This document shows positions 1 to 6,718 of a stretch of 6,718 bases of DNA, one piece after another (position 1 is the first letter of the stretch; every line of letters begins with the position of its first letter). A model generated the notes under the pieces. That model saw only the letters and a program-made list of their open reading frames with translations, ran no database searches and was not told the origin of the DNA. The DNA is taken from assembly GCA_900764225.1 (NCBI GenBank), contig CAAFNG010000005.1, forward strand, positions 1 through 6,718. Reading direction: 5' to 3'. The DNA comes from Lachnospiraceae bacterium (lineage in GTDB: Bacteria; Bacillota; Clostridia; Lachnospirales; Lachnospiraceae). Position numbers and translations under genes: made by a program.

Positions 1-15
1 ATTTTTGCCAGAAAT

Positions 16-35
16 AGTCAAAATAATTGTTGACT
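16..35. repeat. Inverted repeat overlapping the -35 box (possible operator)
   Basis: AGTCAA at 16-21 and TTGACT at 30-35 are perfect 6-bp inverted arms separated by 8 nt. The right arm is the -35 box itself, so a dimeric regulator bound here would block RNA polymerase. Short arms in A/T-rich DNA can arise by chance, and no regulator is recognised, so this is only a candidate. Confidence 0.2.
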
Positions 36-57
36 TTTTAACGGATTTTAATATAAT
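30..57 (+). promoter_or_regulatory. Sigma-A-type promoter of the atp operon
   Basis: A -35 box TTGACT lies at 30-35 and a perfect -10 box TATAAT at 52-57, separated by 16 nt, in A/T-rich surroundings. This matches the vegetative sigma-70/sigma-A consensus closely (5/6 and 6/6). Transcription should begin near position 64, leaving a leader of about 160 nt before atpB. No other good promoter precedes the operon in the window. The transcription start is inferred, not seen. Confidence 0.8.
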
Positions 58-82
58 AATCTCAAAATCTTGAATCGATGGA

Positions 83-114
83 AAGCTTATGAAATATTTT
101 ACAGACATAAGTTT
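83..114 (+). promoter_or_regulatory. Leader hairpin 1
   Basis: Positions 83-91 can pair with 106-114 over nine consecutive positions (eight Watson-Crick pairs and one G-U at 85/112), leaving a 14-nt A/U-rich loop. The 5' arm contains the ATG at 89-91, so folding would hide the start of the small leader ORF. The pairing was found by eye; no energy calculation was made. Confidence 0.3.
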
Positions 115-184
115 AGGAATCCTGGCTGAGGCATCTGAGGCAGACAGCATAAAAAGCCAGAATATCTTCCGGAGATTTAAATAG
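89..184 (+). CDS. Doubtful 31-codon leader ORF upstream of atpB
   Basis: An ATG at 89-91 opens a 31-codon frame ending in TAG at 182-184, just before the strong SD at 189-194. The predicted peptide starts MKYFTDISLG and ends QNIFRRFK; it is mixed in charge, has no membrane segment and does not resemble AtpI. The frame is the same as atpB, with only this TAG between the two. The SD is weak (GGA at 80-82) and the start codon lies in a possible hairpin. A frame this short can easily be random. If translated, it could act as a leader peptide that brings ribosomes to the atpB start. I do not recognise a family. Confidence 0.12.
   Translation: MKYFTDISLGILAEASEADSIKSQNIFRRFK
122..160 (+). promoter_or_regulatory. 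Leader inverted repeat 2 with internal direct repeat
   Basis: CTGGCT at 122-127 is perfectly complementary to AGCCAG at 155-160 (6 bp, 27-nt loop). The left part of the element also carries a direct repeat, CTGAGGCA at 126-133 and again at 135-142, with a 9-nt period. With hairpin 1 it suggests a folded 5' leader. The stem is short, the loop large, and chance pairing cannot be excluded. Confidence 0.25.
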
Positions 185-187
185 AAA

Positions 188-195
188 AAGGAGGG
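188..195 (+). promoter_or_regulatory. Strong SD with no canonical start codon at normal spacing
   Basis: AGGAGG at 189-194, within a purine-rich run, is a near-perfect SD. The first ATG in the atpB frame is at 227, 32 nt downstream, far beyond the usual 5-10 nt. No ATG, GTG or TTG lies between. At exactly 8 nt spacing, in the atpB frame, stands ACG (203-205). The atpE SD in this operon also uses 8 nt. Initiation at ACG, or a start codon recently lost by a T-to-C change, would explain the arrangement. Confidence 0.7.
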
Positions 196-226
196 AAAAG
201 AAACGGGTAATTTAGCAGACACGTTA

Positions 227-889
227 ATGGAAGAACTTCAATGTAAGACAGTTTTTACCATACCGGTGTTTGGAGGAATACCAGTTGCAGCGTCAGTAGC
301 AGTGACATGGGTGATCATGGCAGTGCTTTTAATTTTGTCATTGGTGCTCGTAAGAAACCTGAGTGTGGAAAACCCCGGTAAGAAACAGATTTTGTTGGAA
401 ACCGGTGTCAGTTTTCTTCATGATTTCTTTAAGGATATCCTTGGAGAAGAGGGAAAAATGTATATTCCCTATCTGATGACAGTTGTCATTTACATTGGAA
501 TTGCAAACATTTTCGGTGTGTTTGGATTTGTACCGCCTACAAAGGATTTGAACTGTACGATCGGTCTTGCACTCACAAGTATTTTTCTGATCGAGTATGC
601 AGGATTCCATAAGAAAGGTCTGAAAGGCTTTCTTAAAAGCTTCGCAGAGCCGGCACCGATTATGCTGCCGATCAATATTCTGGAGGTCGTTATTCGACCG
701 ACATCACTTTGTATGCGACTTTTTGGTAATGTGTTAGGAAGCTATGTGGTTATGAAACTTCTTGAGTTTATATGCCCGGCAGTTCTTCCTATTCCATTCA
801 GCCTGTATTTTGATTTCTTTGACGGATTCATTCAGGCGTATGTATTTGTATTCTTAACTTCTTTATTTATCAAAGAAGCTATTGAATAA
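227..889 (+). CDS. atpB: F1Fo ATP synthase subunit a (Fo stator channel)
   Basis: Subunit a forms the two half-channels that lead ions to and from the c-ring. From ATG 227 the product is 220 aa, with hydrophobic segments at about 20-42, 81-101, 110-126, 146-190 and 192-215, the five-helix bacterial pattern. The essential arginine is Arg164 in the MRLFGN motif, and Gln203 lies in the conserved FIQAYVF stretch of the last helix. PPT at 103-105 is also family-typical. The start is uncertain: ATG 227 has no SD, whereas a strong SD at 189-194 is correctly spaced for an in-frame ACG at 203, which would add eight residues (228 aa). It is the first gene of the operon; no atpI is present upstream in this window. 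Identity is certain; only the N-terminus is open. Confidence 0.97.
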   Translation: MEELQCKTVFTIPVFGGIPVAASVAVTWVIMAVLLILSLVLVRNLSVENPGKKQILLETGVSFLHDFFKDILGEEGKMYIPYLMTVVIYIGIANIFGVFGFVPPTKDLNCTIGLALTSIFLIEYAGFHKKGLKGFLKSFAEPAPIMLPINILEVVIRPTSLCMRLFGNVLGSYVVMKLLEFICPAVLPIPFSLYFDFFDGFIQAYVFVFLTSLFIKEAIE

Positions 890-898
890 AAAAGACTA

Positions 899-1044
899 CT
901 GTTCATACAGGAATATGACACCTATATAAGACCTGAGACGCGGGACATAATGGATAAGACAGCAGTTATGAACAGCACTTAAATGCTGTCCGGATATCCG
1001 GTGGGTCATAACGGTCATAAACAACCGTTGGTACAGACATCTGT
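899..1044 (+). ncRNA. Candidate structured RNA element in the atpB-atpE spacer
   Basis: The 262-nt spacer 890-1151 has no convincing gene, but the listed part is dense in complementary segments. A perfect 9-bp pairing joins 899-907 to 967-975. TGCTGTC (984-990) can pair with GACAGCA (958-964, 7 bp), or its first 6 nt with ACAGCA (972-977). The 7-bp helix would place 967-975 in its loop, so together with the 9-bp helix it would make a pseudoknot; the 6-bp hairpin competes with the 9-bp helix. CCGGATATCCGG (990-1001) is a perfect 12-bp palindrome, 1010-1015 pairs with 1024-1029, and 1033-1036 with 1041-1044. GGTCATAA is repeated at 1004 and 1013. It may stabilise or process the mRNA, or control atpE translation. 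No known RNA family is recognised, and covariation is untested. Confidence 0.35.
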
Positions 1045-1137
1045 TGCACAGGCATCAAATGATCTCATCGGAATATCGACAGGATAGCATATTGTGAAGA
1101 AAGATTTGTAATATTTAGTTTATTTCAGTTAAACAAC

Positions 1138-1143
1138 AGGAGG
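1138..1143 (+). promoter_or_regulatory. Optimal SD of atpE behind an A/U-rich stretch
   Basis: AGGAGG at 1138-1143 sits 8 nt before ATG 1152, the best-matched and best-spaced SD with a standard start in the window. It is preceded by an A/U-rich, largely unstructured stretch (about 1101-1137). This fits the need for many more copies of c than of other Fo subunits. The E. coli atpE initiation region also has a U/A-rich enhancer upstream; the resemblance here is in composition only. Confidence 0.8.
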
Positions 1144-1151
1144 AAAAAGTT

Positions 1152-1370
1152 ATGTTAGTAGCTATTGGAGCAGGAATCGCAGTTTTAACAGGTATTGGCG
1201 CTGGTATCGGTATTGGTATGGCAACATCCAAAGCAGTAGAAGCAATCGCAAGACAGCCGGAAGCAGAAAGCAAGATCAGCAAATCCCTTCTTTTAGGATG
1301 TGCCCTTGCCGAGGCAACAGCTATTTACGGTTTCGTTATCGGTCTTCTGATCGTTATCATGCTTGGCTAA
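1152..1370 (+). CDS. atpE: F1Fo ATP synthase subunit c (rotor ring)
   Basis: Subunit c is a two-helix membrane protein whose oligomer forms the ion-driven rotor ring. The 72-aa product has helix 1 at about 2-28 with the packing glycines G14, G16, G18, G20 and G22, a polar loop with the conserved Arg34-Gln35-Pro36, and helix 2 at about 46-71. Glu54 in ALAEATAIY is the ion-binding carboxylate. Aligned by eye to the Na+-type c subunit of Ilyobacter tartaricus, Gln32 is replaced by Ile21 and Ser66 by Ala55, while Thr67 (Thr56) and Tyr70 (Tyr59) remain. This favours H+ over Na+ binding. The gene is preceded by an unusually long spacer and an optimal SD, and followed by atpF after 40 nt. Length is normal for the family. 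Confidence 0.98.
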   Translation: MLVAIGAGIAVLTGIGAGIGIGMATSKAVEAIARQPEAESKISKSLLLGCALAEATAIYGFVIGLLIVIMLG

Positions 1371-1410
1371 TTAATGGATAAAGAATAACTAAGAAAGGCA
1401 GGTGGGACAG

Positions 1411-1911
1411 GTGATCGAGATTAACATCAACCTGGTCTTTACAATTATTAACCTGATTGTTCTTTATCTTTTAATGAAAAAGTTCTTATTTGGTCCGATC
1501 CTCAATGTGATGGAGCAGAGAAAAAACATGATCGACCAGCAGTTCGCAAGTGCCAAAGATACAGAAGAACAGGCATATGAACTGAAAGGCAAATATGAAG
1601 ATGCACTGAAATCTGCGAAAGACGAATCCATGCGTATTGTAAACCAGGCAAAGGATGAGGCAAAAGTACAGGCTGAGCGTATTGTAAAAGATGCAAACAC
1701 ACAGGCTGGTGCAATGCTTGACAAAGCAAAGGCAGATATCAGGACAGAGCAGGAAAATGCTATGAAGGCTATGGAAAGCAGAGTGGCAGAGATCGCGCTG
1801 GATGCAGCCTCAAAGATCATGGGAGAGAAAAACAGCAGTCAGCAGGATTTGTCCCTTTATGACCAGTTTATAAAAGAGGCAGGTGATTCCAATGACGGAA
1901 ACAAGCATTAA
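1411..1911 (+). CDS. atpF: F1Fo ATP synthase subunit b (peripheral stalk)
   Basis: Subunit b anchors the F1 head to the membrane as a dimer. The 166-aa product starts with a single membrane helix (about 8-22), then the conserved KKFLFGPIL junction (23-31), followed by a long Ala/Lys/Glu-rich amphipathic helix without prolines up to about residue 140, as expected for the right-handed coiled-coil stalk. One b gene is present, so a b2 homodimer is expected. I chose GTG 1411, giving an N-terminus MIEININL, because AGGTGG at 1400-1405 precedes it by 5 nt. An in-frame GTG at 1402 would add three residues but has only AAAGG at 3 nt. The 3' end overlaps atpH by 20 nt; the last residues are polar and probably unstructured. 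Confidence 0.95.
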   Translation: MIEININLVFTIINLIVLYLLMKKFLFGPILNVMEQRKNMIDQQFASAKDTEEQAYELKGKYEDALKSAKDESMRIVNQAKDEAKVQAERIVKDANTQAGAMLDKAKADIRTEQENAMKAMESRVAEIALDAASKIMGEKNSSQQDLSLYDQFIKEAGDSNDGNKH

Positions 1912-2395
1912 TTATGCAAAAGCATTATATGAGCTTTCTGTCCCGGAAGAAGCTGTTTTGGAGACAGAAAAGATTTTCAGGGGTACCCCGCAGTTAAAAG
2001 GTGCCCTTGAGAATCCACTGGTTTCTTTAAAAGAAAAAGAACATGTAATTGACAGAGTCTTCCCACAGGAGATGAAAAATTTCCTGAAGGTGACCTGTAA
2101 ATATCAGAAAATCAGCAGCATTTATGATATCCTGGAAGCATATGGCAATTACAGCCGCAAGCAGAAAGGAATCCTGAAAGCTGTTCTCACATATGTAACA
2201 AAACCGGAAGAAGCCCAGAAAGAGAAGATGGAAGATTTCCTTCGCAGGGAATTTGGAGCAAAGGAAGTAATCCTTACTCTCAGAGAAGACAAATCTTTGA
2301 TCGGAGGCTTCATTCTTTCTGCCGGAGACAAAGAGTTCGACTGGAGTCTCCGCGGACGTTATAACAATTTAAGACAGAAATTGACACGGAGGTGA
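1892..2395 (+). CDS. atpH: F1Fo ATP synthase subunit delta (OSCP-like)
   Basis: Delta sits on top of the alpha3beta3 head and binds the C-terminal end of subunit b, completing the stator. From ATG 1892 the product is 167 aa, at the short end of the usual 170-185. An N-terminal helical domain (about 1-100, beginning with the typical YAKALYEL) is followed by the C-terminal domain carrying the family signature at 133-156, with DKSLIGGF and a final SLRGR. The start is chosen because AGGTG at 1881-1885 lies 6 nt before ATG 1892; the in-frame GTG at 1883 lies inside this SD. The gene begins within the last 20 nt of atpF and its stop overlaps the atpA SD, so coupling on both sides is likely. Confidence 0.95.
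   Translation: MTETSINYAKALYELSVPEEAVLETEKIFRGTPQLKGALENPLVSLKEKEHVIDRVFPQEMKNFLKVTCKYQKISSIYDILEAYGNYSRKQKGILKAVLTYVTKPEEAQKEKMEDFLRREFGAKEVILTLREDKSLIGGFILSAGDKEFDWSLRGRYNNLRQKLTRR
2388..2394 (+). promoter_or_regulatory. SD of atpA, overlapping the atpH stop; supports a TTG start
   Basis: GGAGGTG at 2388-2394 overlaps the atpH stop TGA (2393-2395). It is 8 nt from TTG 2403 and 17 nt from the in-frame ATG 2412. The spacing decides for TTG as the atpA start and ties alpha synthesis to ribosomes finishing delta. Confidence 0.75.
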
Positions 2396-2402
2396 ATAAA
2401 AG

Positions 2403-3911
2403 TTGGCTGCAATGAATCCAGATGAAATCATTTCGATTCTGAAAGAAGAAATTAAGAATTATGACGAAATCAGCAAGGACCAGGAAGTAGGAACAGTCAT
2501 CTCCGTCGGAGATGGTATCGCCACGGTACATGGTATTGATCATGCTATGTATGGCGAGGTTGTAACCTTTGAGAATGGTCTGAAAGGTATGGTTCAGGAT
2601 ATCCGTGCAAACAGCATCGGATGTATCCTGTTCGGTAAAGATACAGGAATCAAAGAAGGAACAAAGGTAGCAAGAACCCAGAAGCAGGCAGGTGTGCCTG
2701 TAGGTGACGCTTTTATCGGAAGGATCGTAAACGCTCTGGGAGCGCCGATCGATGGTAAAGGTGAGATCAAGGCAGATGGGTATCGTCCGGTAGAGAATCC
2801 GGCACCTGGAATTATTGACAGAAAATCTGTAACAGTTCCTCTGGAAACAGGTATTCTTTCTATTGACTCCATGTTCCCCATCGGCCGTGGCCAGCGTGAG
2901 CTGATCATCGGTGACAGACAGACAGGTAAGACTTCTGTTGCACTGGATACCATTCTGAACCAGAAAGGCAAAGATGTAATCTGTATCTATGTTGCAATCG
3001 GACAGAAAGCTTCTACAGTAGCTAAGATTGTATCTACTCTGGAGAAACACGGTGCTATGGACTATACAACAGTATTCTCCTCTACAGCCAGTGACTGTGC
3101 ACCGCTTCAGTATATTGTTCCTTATGCAGGTACTGCACTTGCTGAGTACTTCATGTATAAGGGAAAAGATGTATTAATGGTTTATGATGATTTATCCAAG
3201 CATGCAGTTGCATATCGTGCACTGTCATTGCTTCTGGAACGTTCACCGGGACGTGAGGCTTATCCTGGAGATGTATTCTATCTCCATTCCAGATTACTGG
3301 AGCGTTCCAGCCGTCTGAATGAAAAGGCCGGCGGTGGTTCTATCACTGCACTTCCTATCATTGAGACACAGGCAGGTGACCTTTCCGCATATATTCCTAC
3401 AAACGTTATTTCCATCACAGATGGTCAGATCTTCCTGGAGAGTGACCTGTTTAACTCCGGTATGCGTCCGGCGGTTAACGTAGGTCTTTCCGTATCCCGA
3501 GTTGGTGGTGCTGCACAGGCAAAAGCCATGAAGAAAGCAGCAGGAAGTGTCCGTATCGATCTGGCTCAGTATCGTGAGATGGAAATCTTTACACAGTTCA
3601 GTTCTGATCTGGACGAGGCTACAACTCAGCAGTTGAAATACGGAAGTGGACTTATGGAACTTCTGAAACAGCCGCTTTCAAGCCCGTTAAGTCTTCATGA
3701 GCAGGTCATCACTCTTTGTGCGGCAACACACAAGGCAATGATGCACGTGGAAACCAAGAAGATGAAGAAGTATCAGAGAGATATGCTGGACTACTTTGAC
3801 AGTGCTTATCCGGAAATCGGAAGAGAGATCGAGGAGAAGAGACAGCTTCCGGATGAACTGGCAGAAAAGATCGTGAAAGTGGCAGAAGAATTTGCAGATA
3901 AGAGCAGGTAG
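2403..3911 (+). CDS. atpA: F1Fo ATP synthase subunit alpha
   Basis: Alpha alternates with beta in the F1 hexamer and carries non-catalytic nucleotide sites. The 502-aa product has the normal length: N-terminal beta-barrel (about 1-95), nucleotide-binding domain (about 96-380) and C-terminal helical domain. The Walker A GDRQTGKT is at 170-177, with Gln173 as typical for alpha. The family signature [10 protein letters not shown] is at 356-365, directly followed by Arg366, the arginine finger that reaches into the beta active site. The start is TTG 2403, supported by the SD spacing; ATG 2412 (499 aa, MNPDEII) is the alternative. A TTG start on a major F1 subunit may tune translation, but this is inference. 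atpG follows after 8 nt. Confidence 0.98.
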   Translation: MAAMNPDEIISILKEEIKNYDEISKDQEVGTVISVGDGIATVHGIDHAMYGEVVTFENGLKGMVQDIRANSIGCILFGKDTGIKEGTKVARTQKQAGVPVGDAFIGRIVNALGAPIDGKGEIKADGYRPVENPAPGIIDRKSVTVPLETGILSIDSMFPIGRGQRELIIGDRQTGKTSVALDTILNQKGKDVICIYVAIGQKASTVAKIVSTLEKHGAMDYTTVFSSTASDCAPLQYIVPYAGTALAEYFMYKGKDVLMVYDDLSKHAVAYRALSLLLERSPGREAYPGDVFYLHSRLLERSSRLNEKAGGGSITALPIIETQAGDLSAYIPTNVISITDGQIFLESDLFNSGMRPAVNVGLSVSRVGGAAQAKAMKKAAGSVRIDLAQYREMEIFTQFSSDLDEATTQQLKYGSGLMELLKQPLSSPLSLHEQVITLCAATHKAMMHVETKKMKKYQRDMLDYFDSAYPEIGREIEEKRQLPDELAEKIVKVAEEFADKSR

Positions 3912-3919
3912 GTGTTGAT

Positions 3920-6213
<2,294 letters not shown>

Positions 6214-6225
6214 GGAGCGGATTTT

Positions 6226-6639
6226 ATGGCAGATACATTTGGTCTTGAGATTTATGCCAGTAATAAGCTGGCGTTTGCAGGACGTGCCAAAACCCTGACA
6301 ATCCCGGCTGTTGACGGTGAGCAGGCCTTTCTGGCACAGCATGAGAATATTGTTGCTGCTATCATTCCGGGAGAAATGCGTTTCGAGGAAGCTGATGGCA
6401 CAAAGCATGTTCTGGCTGTGAGCAGTGGGTTTGTGGAGATGATCAATAACCGTGTGAAGCTGTTCTGTCTGACGGCAGAGAGTCCTGAGGAGATTGATGT
6501 CCGCAGGGCACAGGAAGCGAAGGAGAGAGCAGAAGAGCAGATGAGACAGAAGCAGAGTATTCAGGAGTATCATATGAATCAGCTGGCTCTGTCAAGAGCT
6601 ATGGCACGACTTAGGGTTACGAGTCATAAAGAAATTTAA
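6226..6639 (+). CDS. atpC: F1Fo ATP synthase subunit epsilon (rotor, regulatory)
   Basis: Epsilon joins gamma to the c-ring and can inhibit ATP hydrolysis. The 137-aa product has an N-terminal beta-sandwich (about 3-85) and two C-terminal helices (about 88-130). IDVRRA at 90-95 matches the I(L)DxxRA ATP-binding motif; Glu85, Arg101, Arg124 and Arg128 occur at the spacing of Glu83, Arg99, Arg122 and Arg126 in Bacillus PS3 epsilon, as I recall them. This suggests ATP-dependent folding of the C-terminal arm. The beta-sandwich loop reads GEQAFLAQHEN instead of the more common G-x-L-P-x-H-A/T pattern. The SD AAGGAG (6212-6217) abuts the atpD stop, 8 nt before ATG 6226. It is the last gene of the operon. 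Confidence 0.97.
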   Translation: MADTFGLEIYASNKLAFAGRAKTLTIPAVDGEQAFLAQHENIVAAIIPGEMRFEEADGTKHVLAVSSGFVEMINNRVKLFCLTAESPEEIDVRRAQEAKERAEEQMRQKQSIQEYHMNQLALSRAMARLRVTSHKEI

Positions 6640-6655
6640 AGAAACAAAATATATC

Positions 6656-6709
6656 AATAAAAAGCATCTTTGGATGGTCTGATGAAGGCTTTCCGTAGAT
6701 GCTTTTATT
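6656..6709 (+). terminator. Intrinsic terminator of the atp operon, possibly bidirectional
   Basis: AAAAGCATCT (6660-6669) pairs perfectly with AGATGCTTTT (6697-6706). The stem extends outward through AAT/ATT with one bulged A (6659), and inward, past a T-T mismatch, by TGGA/TCCG including a G-U pair. The 3' arm ends in a T-rich run (TTTTATT). It lies 16 nt after the atpC stop. On the opposite strand the stem is also followed by a T-rich stretch, so it may serve a convergent gene beyond the window. Confidence 0.85.
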
Positions 6710-6718
6710 GCTTTGTAC

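Noticed and set aside
1..226. atpI or another upstream atp-linked gene
   Set aside because: No hydrophobic AtpI-like frame exists on either strand here; the region holds the promoter and leader only. atpI could be elsewhere in the genome.
902..930. Possible internal promoter TTCATA-N17-TATAAG after atpB
   Set aside because: The -35 matches only 4 of 6 and overlaps the 9-bp stem arm; there is no extended -10. It could be weakly active but the sequence alone does not support a call.
983..1087. 34-codon ORF in the atpB-atpE spacer starting MLSGYPVGHN
   Set aside because: It has no SD, its start sits within a predicted stem arm, the product shows no membrane segment or motif, and the stretch is better explained by structured non-coding sequence.
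1883..1891. GTG 1883 as the atpH start
   Set aside because: This GTG lies inside the AGGTG SD that is properly spaced for ATG 1892, and the family N-terminus fits the later start.
2310..3050. Minus-strand open frame (246 codons) opposite atpH and atpA
   Set aside because: It is antisense to conserved coding sequence, has a Cys-rich composition unlike a real protein, and shows no known motif.

Overview
This window holds one complete F1Fo ATP synthase (atp) operon, all on the + strand, in the order a-c-b-delta-alpha-gamma-beta-epsilon (atpB-E-F-H-A-G-D-C). It is flanked by a sigma-A-like promoter at the left edge and an intrinsic terminator at the right edge, so it looks like a self-contained transcription unit. 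The moderate-to-low G+C content, purine-rich Shine-Dalgarno (SD) sites, GTG/TTG starts and protein character suggest an anaerobic Bacillota of the Clostridia, most likely Lachnospiraceae. That placement is a judgement from protein character, not a database result.

Layout: 1-226 holds the promoter (-35 at 30-35, -10 at 52-57) and a leader of about 160 nt with two possible hairpins, a doubtful 31-codon ORF, and a strong SD that has no ATG/GTG/TTG start at the normal distance. atpB (Fo subunit a) follows. Positions 890-1151 form a 262-nt spacer with no convincing gene but many mutually exclusive inverted repeats; this is the most unusual part of the window. From atpE (subunit c) onward the genes are tightly packed: spacers of 5-40 nt, one 20-nt overlap (atpF/atpH), and SD sequences that overlap or directly abut the stop codon of the preceding gene, which implies translational coupling. 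A hairpin terminator follows atpC.

Function: a, b and c form the membrane motor and stator, delta and b tie the stator to the F1 head, alpha and beta carry the nucleotide sites, and gamma and epsilon form the rotor stalk. All key residues examined are present: Arg164 in a, Glu54 in c, Walker A and arginine finger in alpha, Walker A and catalytic Glu in beta. The c subunit lacks two side-chain ligands typical of Na+-dependent c-rings (Ile21 and Ala55 instead of Gln and Ser), which favours H+ coupling. Epsilon keeps the residue spacing known for ATP binding in Bacillus PS3 epsilon, suggesting ATP-sensitive control of hydrolysis.

The genes themselves are ordinary. The points worth checking lie in expression control: the atpB start region and the structured atpB-atpE spacer.
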